This document shows, one piece after another, positions 1-9,431 of a stretch of 64,000 bases of DNA. The position numbers were made by a program, and so were the translations under genes. The stretch comes from Thozetella sp. PMI_491 (lineage: Eukaryota; Ascomycota; Sordariomycetes; Chaetosphaeriales; Chaetosphaeriaceae), in the NCBI GenBank assembly GCA_021432635.1, contig MU270024.1, positions 248,001 to 312,000 on the forward strand, written 5' to 3'. Position 1 is the first letter of the stretch. Each line of letters opens with the position of its first letter. The notes under the pieces are model-generated. The model worked only from the letters and a program-made list of their open reading frames with translations, was not told the DNA's origin and made no database searches.

Positions 1-1018
1 AACCGCTATATAAGCTAAAGAGTAACATAGTTATACCTAATATCTGTTCTATATATAGAGTAGCTAGAAGTCCATTCAACGCTCAACGCTGTCAGTATTT
101 TTGACGAGACATACAATCATCCAGTGTCCCTGGATTCATGTTGCTAACACCAGCTGCTTGCAATGGCTTCCAGCACCAAAGGCAGCAGCCTGCGATTGTC
201 ATCATTTCTAGGCATTTTATCAACGCAACTCTAAGATATAGGTACTAGGATACTAGCTTATTAATTAGATCTATTAAACACTGGCCACTGTCTTAAGATA
301 CCTCAACTGTGGCACGATGCTTGGCACTCTATATATTATAGCATCATCTTCTAGAGCCAGATCGCTTTTGATCAAGGAAGAGCTAACATTAAGGTTGTTA
401 AATACAACATTCTTCTAAAACATGAGGCAGATAACTTCTATGAGCTGTGGCACAGCGTTGTATATCTCCACCCCATACAGTTCGCAGCACTATTACATAG
501 AAGGTATCTGGTTTCTGTCATTGCAAGGAACTCTCGAAACCAAGATCCGATGCCCGGCAGCTGGCATCGACACCTAGTGATCTGCATCGAGCCCCAGGTC
601 ACCCGCGGCTCCCCGGTCTCTCTCCACCTTCACATGACGTCATTGTTCTCGTCTCCCTCGAACAAGTCCACTAGTGTCCCAGGCTCCATAGTCTTACTGC
701 CTCCATGTACGACCCACACTCGATTGCTCGGGTGGCCCATGTCAGGGTCGTAGTATGTCTGCTGTAAATTTATCCAGGTCTCTATGTGAGGGGGGGATGG
801 TCTCCCTTTTGGAAAGTTATAATGATTTGCTTGGAGTTAAAGAGATGACAGAGGATGAGCTGTAGGAGCTAGTGAACCAGTCGATTTAGGGCGACATCTT
901 ATTGGCACCTATATCTGGGCTCTAGAAGTTTATATCACGGTAAAAAAGAGTCCTAGTATGTCGATTATTCTAAAGCCGCCATGCTCTTCTACTTTCTTTC
1001 CAAGCTCGGACCATCAAC
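1..1018. other. Gene-free leading region
   Basis: I see no supportable gene here. The first 540 bases are AT-rich with many stops in all frames. Around 840-960 the plus strand reads as a stretch interrupted by three TAG codons, which looks like decayed coding sequence just upstream of the P450 fragment. It could be part of the same relic, but I cannot assign a family to it. Confidence 0.5.
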
Positions 1019-1294
1019 CACAATGAGTTTAATCCCCGCAGGTTCTCCCCGGAAGAGATGAAGAGTCGACCGCGTAATATTTGCTTCCAGGGGTTCGGAG
1101 GCAGCAAGACCCTGTGTCCCGGCCGGCACTTCGTCACTAGTGAAATCCTCGGTGCTGTGGTCGTCTGTTTTGCCAGAGTCAATATAAAGCCTGCGGAGGG
1201 CGATTAGAAATACTCAACAACCGCGAATACTGACGTTGCTGCTGTCACCCTGGAGCCGGACCACGATATTGACGTGGAGATTGATATGCGACAA
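1019..1294 (+). pseudogene. Cytochrome P450 fragment (C-terminal heme-binding region), decayed
   Basis: The plus-strand frame beginning with the codons for FNPRRF at 1028 carries the hallmark P450 C-terminus. There is an FNP-RRF segment, then the heme-thiolate loop FGGSKTLCPGRHF with its axial cysteine, a helix-L-like stretch, and an acidic PDHDIDVEI tail. An in-frame TAG at 1205-1207 sits after the PAEGD segment, where a tryptophan codon would be plausible (TGG to TAG). No intact upstream oxygen-binding helix or ExxR motif is visible, so this is a truncated, dead copy. Family membership is clear from the Cys loop; the subfamily is not. The single stop fits RIP-type or ordinary C-to-T decay. 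Confidence 0.75.
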
Positions 1295-1766
1295 CTTACT
1301 CTTAAGGTATATATACTATAACTATACTATAACTAAACCGTGATAGTGGATTCACTTTGCTAGTTTGGCGGAACTAGTGGATACCTTGAAATATGGGACA
1401 CTTTCTGAATGAACCCTAGCTTCGACTATACAACCTTAGCCTAAGAATACACTGTTTCTGCCCCCACCTCTTCTCATGTGAGACTGTCTCATAACAACAG
1501 GCCCGAGTCTCTCCTGATCTCGACACTAGCCGGCAGATATTTTCCCACCCTTCCCGCAAATCGCCGATTCGCCACCGTCTATCGCCCTGGCGGTTTTCCC
1601 ACGACTAACCTTTTGCGTCTTGGCGAACCACACCAGGCATCTCTCCAGAGAAGCGCTCCCCTGGCAGCCAACATGCTGGGTTGAAAGTTCAGGAGCCAGG
1701 CGGACAAGGACTGGAATCCACTCCTAGATAAAGCGCGAGAGGCATGTGAAGCAAGTTTTGGCAGTG
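1295..1766. other. Intergenic, no feature seen
   Basis: This stretch lies between the P450 relic and the F-box gene and is presumably the 3' flank of the latter. A 68-codon plus frame at 1478-1684 has no recognisable domain, and I do not support it as a gene. Confidence 0.4.
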
Positions 1767-2594
1767 CTACTCGCTAGAATCATCCCGTGACGCTGCCCAG
1801 ATTTCCTTTGCGTCACTCTTAGAAGGCATGAACTTTTCCAAGAAAGCTATGTCGTATCGTTCACCTGCACACTGAGCCGTGTAGCACAGCCTCATGACGA
1901 CGTCAGCTCGGGTAGCCGTTTCTCTCAACCTCTTCCCGTCATCTTCGGTAAGCCTGCGACCCCAGTGACGCTCATCTAGGCTCCCCTCTATCTGTGGAGG
2001 ATCCCAGTAGATTGAAAAGAAGCTGAAGCGGTGCGATGTAAGGTGTTTGATAGTTACATCATATAAGTCACGCATTTGGAGGAGCGGAGGCGACGGATTG
2101 ATGGAGCCGTCCTCGCCGGCTGGTTCAGAGTCATGTAGTCGTGAGGAGGATAGCTTTGACTCCGCACCAATCGAGAAGGCGTGATGATCACCGCCCATGC
2201 CGTGACACTGCGTCCAAATTCCTAGAATTGTAACAGGAGGCTGTCGCGGCAGCATTTTTCTCCAGCTTGCCTCGGGCCGCGTAACAGGAGAATCCCGCGG
2301 CTTTCGAACCAGATTTGATTTGTTGAGATGATCTCGGCTAGTCCTGGTTCCAGATCTAAGCCAGTACGGGAACTCTTCCTGCAGCAGAGGGTTAAATCGA
2401 GGCTCCGAGACCTCTGAAGCGGTGCACGGCTGGAAGAAAAGCGCCTTTTGCAAGGCGGGAGACGCGGAGATCAGCGTGCTCCAGTGCCGACTGACGAGTT
2501 GTGCGGCAGTGAGGAGCGTGCGGAGGTTAAGACGGAGGAGAATTTGCTCGAGTAGCTCATTCGTCTGTAAGACCTCATCTCTCCTGGGGCCCAT
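1767..2594 (-). CDS. F-box domain protein, 275 aa
   Basis: Single-exon gene, about 275 residues. The N-terminus (about residues 9-48) is an F-box: LLEQILLRLNLRTLLTAAQLV followed by the conserved SRHW and I-S-SP-LQ-ALF positions. F-boxes bind Skp1, so the protein is probably the substrate-recruiting subunit of an SCF ubiquitin ligase. The rest lacks WD40 or LRR repeats and resembles the large fungal family of F-box proteins with a divergent C-terminal domain. The open frame extends upstream to 2735, but that extension (with a KTKQTNKQ stretch from a GTTT microsatellite) is low complexity. I chose the ATG at 2594 because the F-box starts directly after it. Its target is unknown. Confidence 0.82.
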   Translation of the reverse strand: MGPRRDEVLQTNELLEQILLRLNLRTLLTAAQLVSRHWSTLISASPALQKALFFQPCTASEVSEPRFNPLLQEEFPYWLRSGTRTSRDHLNKSNLVRKPRDSPVTRPEASWRKMLPRQPPVTILGIWTQCHGMGGDHHAFSIGAESKLSSSRLHDSEPAGEDGSINPSPPLLQMRDLYDVTIKHLTSHRFSFFSIYWDPPQIEGSLDERHWGRRLTEDDGKRLRETATRADVVMRLCYTAQCAGERYDIAFLEKFMPSKSDAKEIWAASRDDSSE

Positions 2595-2656
2595 TTTGAC
2601 TTCATAGACATTTACACATGTACTTATACTGAGATTAGGCAGTTGAAGTTTTTCTT

Positions 2657-2672
2657 GTTTGTTTGTTTGTTT
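2657..2672. repeat. (GTTT)n microsatellite
   Basis: Four perfect GTTT units followed by a T-rich tract, just 5' of the F-box gene start. It lies in the probable promoter or 5' UTR. Confidence 0.8.
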
Positions 2673-3445
2673 GGTTTTTTGAGTGGATTGGTGATGGTTT
2701 GGGTTCCCCGAGTGCCGAGCAAGTTGGTTCCCCAAAACACACTTGGCTGGCGGTTGCCTGGTCCGGATGCCTAGAGCGGGGCGAACTATGACGCCTCGAT
2801 TCCGACCACTCGCCGCTGCAAAAAGGAAGAAGTCCAGAGTGCGTGCATCGCAGAAGGCACCTGGTTGATAAATGCCAATGCAGGTGTTTTACCCGGAGTA
2901 GCACCATGCAGTACCAATGGCTACGTGCGTAACCCATCTTAATGATGCTTTTTTGGTGTGGCCTAACCCCAACTCCGTCTGAAATTTCGATGTCTTCAAA
3001 CTTTAGGGACCTCCACTAAATAGGTAAACTTAGAGGCAATACATAACAGGTTTTATCCATAGCACAAACCATTTCTTACTACATGCCGCATACTGACCCA
3101 ACATTTGGCGCTAAAGCTCTATAGAGTGTATGGCGTTCTTTTGGCTGTTTTGTAGTTGATAATAGACATTTATCAATATTCGGAAAAGAAAGTGTAGTTG
3201 CGTAGAGCTAGCAGGTCGTTTAAGACATCTTGTTGAGGGACTTTGAAGACTGATCCTCCACAGAGAATGCAATGTGAGAAGAGAGTCTAGTGCCTCCCCT
3301 GACTTCCATCCCGAATTTACGCTGGAGGGGACTTTTTATTTTGGTGGGACAAGATCAACTCCAAATCTCAGCATCTTTAAATACCTCTAGCGCACTAGCT
3401 CTACGTGCTGAACGCCAAGTATACCAGGAAATAACCTCTTGCCCA
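2673..3445. other. Intergenic, no feature seen
   Basis: Lies between the divergent 5' side of the F-box gene and the 3' end of the small secreted protein gene. Short frames on both strands have no recognisable content. Confidence 0.4.
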
Positions 3446-4028
3446 TTATTTTGTGTTGGCCAAAAAGTAGAACGTGCTTTTACAGGGTGTTTTCTCGGTA
3501 CCGCTACCCAAATAAAACATGATATGTTCGTCGTCCTTGTAGCCAGTGAAGGTATCGAAACCATTGTTTCCAGATCTAAGAGCCGCAGAGTTAGAATTAT
3601 CGTCCGGGCTTGCTAGACTGGCTTATATCCGGAACCGACAACTCACCCAACGGGGCTGTATGTAGCTGCCGACTTCCATGCGCCCGTGGAAATGGTCCAG
3701 CTGAAGGTGACGCCTGACTGGGTGAATGTACGAGAATTTGAGCCTTCGAACAGTGCCGGCGTTCCCGCAAGCCCGTACCAAGCAAAGTCCTTGTCCGCCG
3801 GTGTGAAATTACAGTTCCCATCGTCGGTACAGTACTGTGAAAGCTTCGATCAGCCGTTTCCTGCCAGCTGCTATCCTCATCCAGTAAAGTACCTACAACG
3901 AGGGCCAGCGAGGGCGTCCCACCGGGGCCAAGAGAAGGAAAAGGACAAGAAAGCAAGTGGACTCCATGCCTTGCGGCCATGGAAAGTGAGAAGAGAGCAG
4001 AAAGGGTTGCACAAGAGAGAAGCTTCAT
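3446..4028 (-). CDS. Small secreted protein, 149 aa, three exons
   Basis: Hand-built model, transcribed leftward. Exon 1 is 4028-3897, exon 2 3834-3647, exon 3 3575-3446. Intron 1 (62 nt, GTAGGT...CACAG, phase 0) and intron 2 (71 nt, GTGAGT...CTTAG with a TTCTAAC branch, phase 2) join three different reading frames into one uninterrupted protein ending in TAA. Residues 1-19 look like a signal peptide (MKLLSCATLSALFSLSMAA). The mature part has four cysteines at about 28, 46, 52 and 138 and many aromatic, Gly, Ser and Thr residues (for example FAWYGLAGTPALF and FDTFTGYKDDEH). That composition suggests a compact beta-rich extracellular protein. I do not recognise the family. Exon 1 after the signal peptide is the least certain part. 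A TATA-like element lies about 95 bases upstream. Confidence 0.68.
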
Positions 4029-4122
4029 TTTGGCGCCTGTGCTGGGGTCTTACAGCTTGGTGACTCAGCGGTACCAACTAAGGAAGACTCGGCGCCAAAC
4101 AAAAGGCGATGGGAACGACAAA

Positions 4123-4129
4123 TTATATA
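4123..4129 (-). promoter_or_regulatory. TATA-like box of the 149-aa secreted protein gene
   Basis: TATATAA on the minus strand, about 95 bases upstream of the ATG at 4028. The spacing is usual for an inducible fungal gene. Confidence 0.45.
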
Positions 4130-4689
4130 CTCTGTTGGAGCGGTGTCTTTCATCTTTACGATCATTTCTGTCAGCCTCGTTTTCGCAATTCATAGCCGTA
4201 ACTAGAGGACTAGTTTAGTTCGCGAAGCCAATGCTTTCGCAAACGATCACCATTTTAAGGATGCACCCCGGACTATCCAATCACAGCTCATGCTCCAAAC
4301 TCTGCTACCAACAAGGGTTGGCAACATCCGTGTACTATTGTCCCTCCTGCCATCCAACTGTGTATTCGCTATGCCTTCTCTTTGCAACCTTGAATTTTAT
4401 TTTAATGTCTAAAATGTATCCCCCCACTCATCCCTTCGTCTTTTCGACAATTGCGCAAGAAAGAGGATAGATTATAGATCCTCAAGCCGCGACTGCTTGC
4501 TCCGCCACCGTTGCGACACAGCCTCTGACAAGTAGGTAGTATGTCCAATCCAGTGCCCATTCCGCATTAATTAGTAATTGCTACGCGACTAGCTCTGGAC
4601 GTGAACCAAGGAATCCTGGTGGGAATGCGGCTGATAGTAATTAGGTGTCAACAATATAAACTGGTTAAAGAAGGGAAATAAAATGCGAT
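4130..4689. other. Intergenic, no feature seen
   Basis: A 79-codon plus frame at 4231-4470 has no recognisable domain and no typical start context. I do not call it. Confidence 0.35.
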
Positions 4690-5290
4690 CCACCAGAGAA
4701 AGCGGACCTCGGGTACCACCATGACCACCTATCGCTAGTGATGTTGTTAAAGCACCTAGGGTGGGCACATTGGCTCGTGGGTACTCGATGACAAACGCAG
4801 CCCCGCTATACCCATTGCCGTTCTCTGGGTGTGCTGCGTTGTAATAATGCCCCGGGTGAGGAAGATGCGAGACTGCCAGAGGTGTGGGCTCATACGTTTG
4901 AGGAGAAGGTTACTTGTTGCCTCAACTACGATAGATGCGATCTAAGGCCAGGTTAATTAGTGATTCTTCGTCAATGGGCGTAACTTGAGAGCGGACCGAG
5001 CAGAGCACGGCGTTGTAGACAAGGCAGTCATTGGGCTTGGTGCTGTTAATACTCCCCATGCAGGTGGTGCATAATAGATTGCTAAATGGCACTTCAGGTT
5101 TGCGTCATTAGCAGCCGGGTATGGAAAAATGGAAATAGCGCCTAAGATACCGGGTGTTCCTTAAACCCGGCTTCCGTGAAGTGCTCGCCGCCAGTATTGT
5201 CTTGCAACATACGAGTCGCTGATGCTGTCATCGCCGGTGGCCGAAACTCAGCCGAAGGTCGCGAGGCATAGCATGGCGTCGAAACCACCT
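4690..5290 (-). pseudogene. Decayed coding region of unknown family
   Basis: The minus strand shows several adjacent stretches of protein-like sequence in different frames, with stops between them. From upstream to downstream these are a TGDDSISDSYVARQYW segment ending in TAA, then GTPGILGAISIFPYPAANDA. A cysteine-bearing stretch follows (CTTCMGSINSTKPNDC ... VLCSVRSQVTPIDEESLINLA). Last comes a Gly/Asn-rich stretch (PGHYYNAAHPENGNGYSGA). Introns could explain some of the frame changes, but I could not build an in-phase model, and at least one in-frame stop remains. It is either a degenerate gene or a multi-exon gene whose model I have missed. No family recognised. Confidence 0.35.
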
Positions 5291-5678
5291 AGCTATCCGC
5301 TACAGTGGTAGTAATAGGTGATTATGTTATCCCTGGCTTAATATCTGCCTATCAATCTCTATGTTCCTAGCATCTCCCACAATCGGCTTAGTAGTGAATA
5401 TTAACGTTGATATATACTATGGTTCCCCATAGATCAGCTAGTGCAGACTATTCATGCATCTTGTAGTTGAGGCTTTATTCGCTATCGCTGAGACGCTGTT
5501 ACATTTGATACCATGAGCATGCGCTTCCATTCTTTCCTTAAGCTGCATAGACGGAATGTTTCACCGATAGGTGTCTGCTTCGTCATGATCGACCCAGTTT
5601 TCGGAATGCTGGGGTAAATATGGTCATTTTGATTCCTCCAATAGACGAGAAGAATGCCAACCTTGGCCTTCAGCTAAT
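5291..5678. other. Intergenic, no feature seen
   Basis: AT-rich, with stops in all frames. It may include the 5' flank of the decayed gene to its left. Confidence 0.35.
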
Positions 5679-5972
5679 TTACTTCTTTCCCTCCCCGTCC
5701 TCTTTTCCCTTGCCTCCTATCACGTCTCCTATCTGTCGCGCGACCCATTTGCCGCCGAAGTATATTAATTGGATAGGGCCTCTCCCGTTGTTGGTACTGC
5801 CACAGCCGTGACAGCGACTGCAGCGGCTGCACACACTCTTTCCGTAGCCGTACTTGTCTTCATTGTCGCAAAATCCACAGCCTTTGCCGCCAATTGGGGG
5901 GCTGTATGGGCCATTGCCGACAGGATCGCTGCAGGCACGTCGTGATCGCGGCGGTTCTGGAGTGGAGGCCAT
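5679..5972 (-). CDS. Possible small cysteine-rich protein, 97 aa
   Basis: Minus-strand ORF with a strong start context (GCGCCATGGCC). The central part has CGFC, then CSRCSRCHGC, giving seven cysteines plus one His in an arrangement that could bind zinc. It is followed by a basic tail with GGK and GEGKK. No signal peptide is visible. An overlapping frame (5765-6196) also stays open, and upstream at 6267 a frame begins MDLAKILPGIQGG. The true gene could therefore be longer and spliced, but I found no convincing donor/acceptor pair. Family not recognised. The existence of the gene is uncertain. Confidence 0.35.
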   Translation of the reverse strand: MASTPEPPRSRRACSDPVGNGPYSPPIGGKGCGFCDNEDKYGYGKSVCSRCSRCHGCGSTNNGRGPIQLIYFGGKWVARQIGDVIGGKGKEDGEGKK

Positions 5973-6723
5973 GGCGCAGCTACTAGCAGGGCTAGTGGGG
6001 GACCACTTTGCGATGGCAGTGACTCGTCTTGTTTGCTATTTTTCTTTTCGAATTGGAGATATTTGAGAAATGGAAGAGACTTCAGAGCTGAGAAATCCTG
6101 TATTGCTTCATTTTGAGGCGTAGGAGGCCGAGACGCAGGACTCGACGATGATATAGTCCTTTCGAGACCCGGGCCGTAGGCCTGGCGCATTCGCATTCGG
6201 ATCGGTGCTGTTCCTCAGCGGCGCTCAGCCCCCCCTGGATCCCTGGAAGGATCTTTGCCAAGTCCATGTTGCTCCATCACGTCTCCACACTTGACTGAAT
6301 TTCGGTCATAATTGGGTGGGTAGAGATCTCCCCCCAGCCTTACGTGGATAGCATAAAAAGTGGATATAGCCTATCCAGGCTTTTTGTCAACTGACTGCAA
6401 GTGGATGCCTGGCCATAGGTAGCAATCAAAGACGGCGCCCTATTCTAGGCTTGGGACTGCCGCGTCGATCCCACGCCAAGATCATGCCAAGACTAAGATA
6501 GCCTGGTTGTTCTGTATGCTCCCACTCGTTCGTCGATCCATCGAAACAAAAGCCTAGGCCCATTGCATCGCGAAAGTACGGAAACTAGATTGGTCGGTTT
6601 CACGAAATTCTGCCCCTGTAGCTGCTTGAAGTTGAGAATAGGAAAGTTTATTTAGGCCCTGGTGCGCGCAGGGACATTCTACCTAAATGCTGCCGTTAAA
6701 ATTTCTTGTTATGATATACGCTC
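5973..6723. other. Intergenic or unresolved 5' part of the cysteine-rich ORF; 3' flank of the MFS gene
   Basis: Contains the overlapping minus frames mentioned under the 97-aa ORF, with a seven-G run at about 6231-6240. Nothing else is recognisable. The last part is the 3' flank of the leftward MFS transporter gene. Confidence 0.35.
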
Positions 6724-8519
6724 CTAGGGTTCCGCAGATTCCGCTGTAGCCTCCGGCTTTTTCTTCTGATACAGCTTTTCCCAGCTGCCCAAGAGTGAGA
6801 CGACGAATCCACAGCCCGAGCAGGCGATTGCGATGGCCCAGACAACCTTGAGACCAGCTAGATATGCAAGGAGAATTCCTGATACTTGTTCCGGTGGGAA
6901 CACAGATCTGATTTCTGTCGCGCCTGTTCTGAGCACCAAACCCACATCTACACCAGGCGCCAGTGACGGCAGAGTGCTGATTAAGGTGTTGTCGAAAGCG
7001 CATTGTGCAGCAGAGAGTGACAAAGAGGCACCTAACGTTTGAAAAACTGCGTATCAAGTATTAGCAGTGCACAGGGTCGGGAACGGTTGAAAACCGGGTC
7101 CTTACAAAACACGATAGAAGTAGCTGGTGATAGATCGGCTAGGGCTTGTCCCGCCTGGGCAGTGATCAACGCACACTGCCAGGCGCCGCCCCATGCCGCC
7201 CCGCCGAGGATCTGGAATCCGACCCAGCGGCCAAAAGAGGTATTCTCGTCCATTGTGTAGAACAGCCCGCACACCACTGTCGCGATGCCGGCGCCGGCGG
7301 CCATGAAAGGTCGAATATGACCAGTCCTAGACATTACGTGACTGGTGACGAAAGATATGAGGCCGATGGCGATGACGAGAGGCAGGTTGCGCACTCCAGA
7401 TTCGGAAGGAGTAGTGTTGTCGATGCTCTGAAAATAGATGGGGAGGTAATATAGGACGATAAAATAGCCCCCACCAAAGAAGGCCTGAAAGAGACCAGCC
7501 ACTATCACGGATCGCTGGCGCACGATGCGAAGGAGAATGGTAGCCCGCTCCCCTTGATACATCTCCCAGGTGAAAAAGGCCGTCAGCAGCAGAACCGAGC
7601 CAACTAGGAGGCCGATCACGGTGCTGCTGTTCCAAGACATCGTCTGTCCGCCGTACTGAAAGGCGAGGATAGAGCTAATAATAGCGCCCATAATGATGAA
7701 CGCCCCGGCCAGATCGAGCTGCAAGAACTTTTCTAGTGGTGTAGCGGGGATGATTTTCGAGGTCAGGTTGAACGAGATGAAAGTGTTGGTAGCAGCGATA
7801 GCGCCGATGGGAAGATTGATGTAGAAGCACCAGCGCCATGATACGTTCGTGGTGAAGGCGCCACCAATCAAGGGCCCGCACACTGCAGCAATCCCGTAGG
7901 TAGAGACAACGAACCCCAACAGCTGGGGCCGTTTCTGGGGCGGTGCTGCTAATGAAATTGCCAAGAAAGAACCCGTGCCGAGACCGCCTCCACCTATTCC
8001 GGCAATGGCTCGTCCGGCGATCAGCGAGTTGGCGTTAGGCGCTACCCCGCATATGAGGCTTCCAACCTCGAAAATAAGCAAGGCGAGCAGGTAGGTATAT
8101 TTCAGAGGAAAGTAGCGATATGCTTTGCCCCAGCTCGGCAGACAACCGCCAAAGGTCATGAAGTACGCTGATCCGTACCAAGATACTTTTTCAAGCCCTT
8201 TGAATTCGTCTGTGATTCGAGGGATGGCGGTAGCCACGATCGTCTGAAGGCATGGGGGTTAGTCTGCAAGATCCGCCTGGGGAGCTAGGACATGATGTTG
8301 GCTAACCTGGTCGAGAGCAGAGAGAAAAACGGTGAGAAGGGCTGCCACCATAACTAGCGTCAATTGAGTCCCTCCTGGATATTGTATCGGAGGGTCCGAC
8401 GAGGCTTCATCATTGTCGACTACCTCAACCCCTTCGATAGTCGTGTCATCCTCCTTCGCCGCCTTTGACGGATCTGGTATGCTAGACACATCGTCCACTT
8501 GAAGTTCTGACGATCCCAT
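6724..8519 (-). CDS. MFS transporter, DHA2 (14-TMS) drug/toxin efflux type, 557 aa
   Basis: Three exons: 8519-8307, 8243-7106, 7046-6724. Intron 1 (63 nt, GTTAGC...CTTCAG, phase 0) and intron 2 (59 nt, GTAAGG...GATACGCAG, phase 1) restore one 557-residue frame. After a hydrophilic acidic N-terminus come many hydrophobic helices. Family motifs are FLSALDQTIVATAIPRI in TM1, the loop AGRAIAGIGGGGLG, and GPLIGGAFTTNVSWRWCFYINLPIGA (motif C region of antiporters). This is the DHA2 group that includes toxin exporters of secondary-metabolite clusters and multidrug H+ antiporters; it acts in the plasma or vacuolar membrane. No backbone biosynthetic gene lies close by, so a substrate cannot be inferred. 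The ATG at 8519 is preferred over the open extension to 8606 because the extension overlaps the probable leader. Confidence 0.9.
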
Positions 8520-9346
8520 ATTCCCTATGTAGAGGCCCGCATTCAAAGAGGCTCTCAGTGTTAAGCGGAATTGGGATGGAACCAATTTGTTTGGAAGGAA
8601 GGCCACCCAGATCTCACCTTCTGACCTCTCAGCGTGAGATGTCGTGAAAAGATAGTTGCTGATAAAGCATACACTTGTCCCAAATCAGCAACTCATTTTA
8701 TTTATCTCCGGTCGTTATCTCCGCGCGCACCTGGATATAACGCCTTTTAGACATCGCTGTCCCCCTTTGGGTAATGGTTAAATATTATCTTGATTGGAAT
8801 AGAGGTTGCTTCGGAACTTAAATAGATGTTGATGAACCTCTGGTTCTCCACAAGTAGTCGTACCAGCTAAAAGCTCGGCGCAGCCCCCAGGATGCACTCT
8901 CAAGTCCTACGTTATACCTGTCCTTGCTGTCAATTCAGTTCGAAAACCAAGATTGAGGTGCTCCGACCTGAATAAACTAAGTTGTATTTCCGGAACCTCT
9001 CGAAAAAGTTTCTTGGCCGTGCAGGCGGCACGACGAGCGTTCCTTACTTGTGAACATATAGTTAGTGTCCGTATTACTAGGCCGCTATTTCGCCCTGAGC
9101 TTATCTCTAAATCGCCCCAGACTCGAGCACGTCCAGTAACTACGGCATTTGGCCTAGCGGGCACCGCTATGTCAGCCACAGCTAATTTAAGCTGGCGTCA
9201 ATATTTTCTTATATATCTTTAGTACTTTAATACAGTAGTTATGTTTGGTAAGCGTACGAGATCTCGTAAAACAATAAAGCAAACAAACTGCGTAAATCCG
9301 TATCGTGTATCAGTCTCCATCTTGTGTGTATTATATATCTATATAT

Positions 9347-9380
9347 GCCGTTCCTAAGTGCTAATAAGCTCAGGAACGGC
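9347..9380. repeat. Perfect 9-bp inverted repeat (hairpin)
   Basis: GCCGTTCCT is followed after 16 bases by AGGAACGGC and then TTTTATAT. In RNA this would form a stable stem-loop followed by a U-rich stretch. It lies in gene-poor DNA immediately next to a second inverted repeat. Confidence 0.75.
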
Positions 9381-9390
9381 TTTTATATGC

Positions 9391-9431
9391 TCCCATAGAT
9401 CACGTAATACGAGTCCACGTGATCAATGGGA
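9391..9431. repeat. 15-bp inverted repeat with one mismatch
   Basis: TCCCATAGATCACGT and ACGTGATCAATGGGA face each other around an 11-base spacer; 14 of 15 positions pair. It starts only 10 bases after the preceding hairpin, so the two make a double-hairpin block. No ORF is associated. It could be a foldback element or the remains of a transposon end. Confidence 0.7.

Noticed and set aside
3290-3616. 108-codon plus frame opposite exon 3 of the small secreted protein
   Set aside because: The minus strand has two consensus introns and an in-phase model ending in a stop; the plus frame has no domain.
5765-6196. 143-codon minus frame overlapping the 97-aa cysteine-rich ORF
   Set aside because: Ala/Val-rich end is the frame-shadow of the cysteine-rich segment, and its start is preceded by a stop with no splice-supported upstream exon. 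The 5' half could still be an exon.
7032-8237. MFS transporter read as a single 401-aa ORF starting MATAIPRI
   Set aside because: The first and last transmembrane parts lie in other frames joined by clear phase-consistent introns, so the ORF is only the middle exon.
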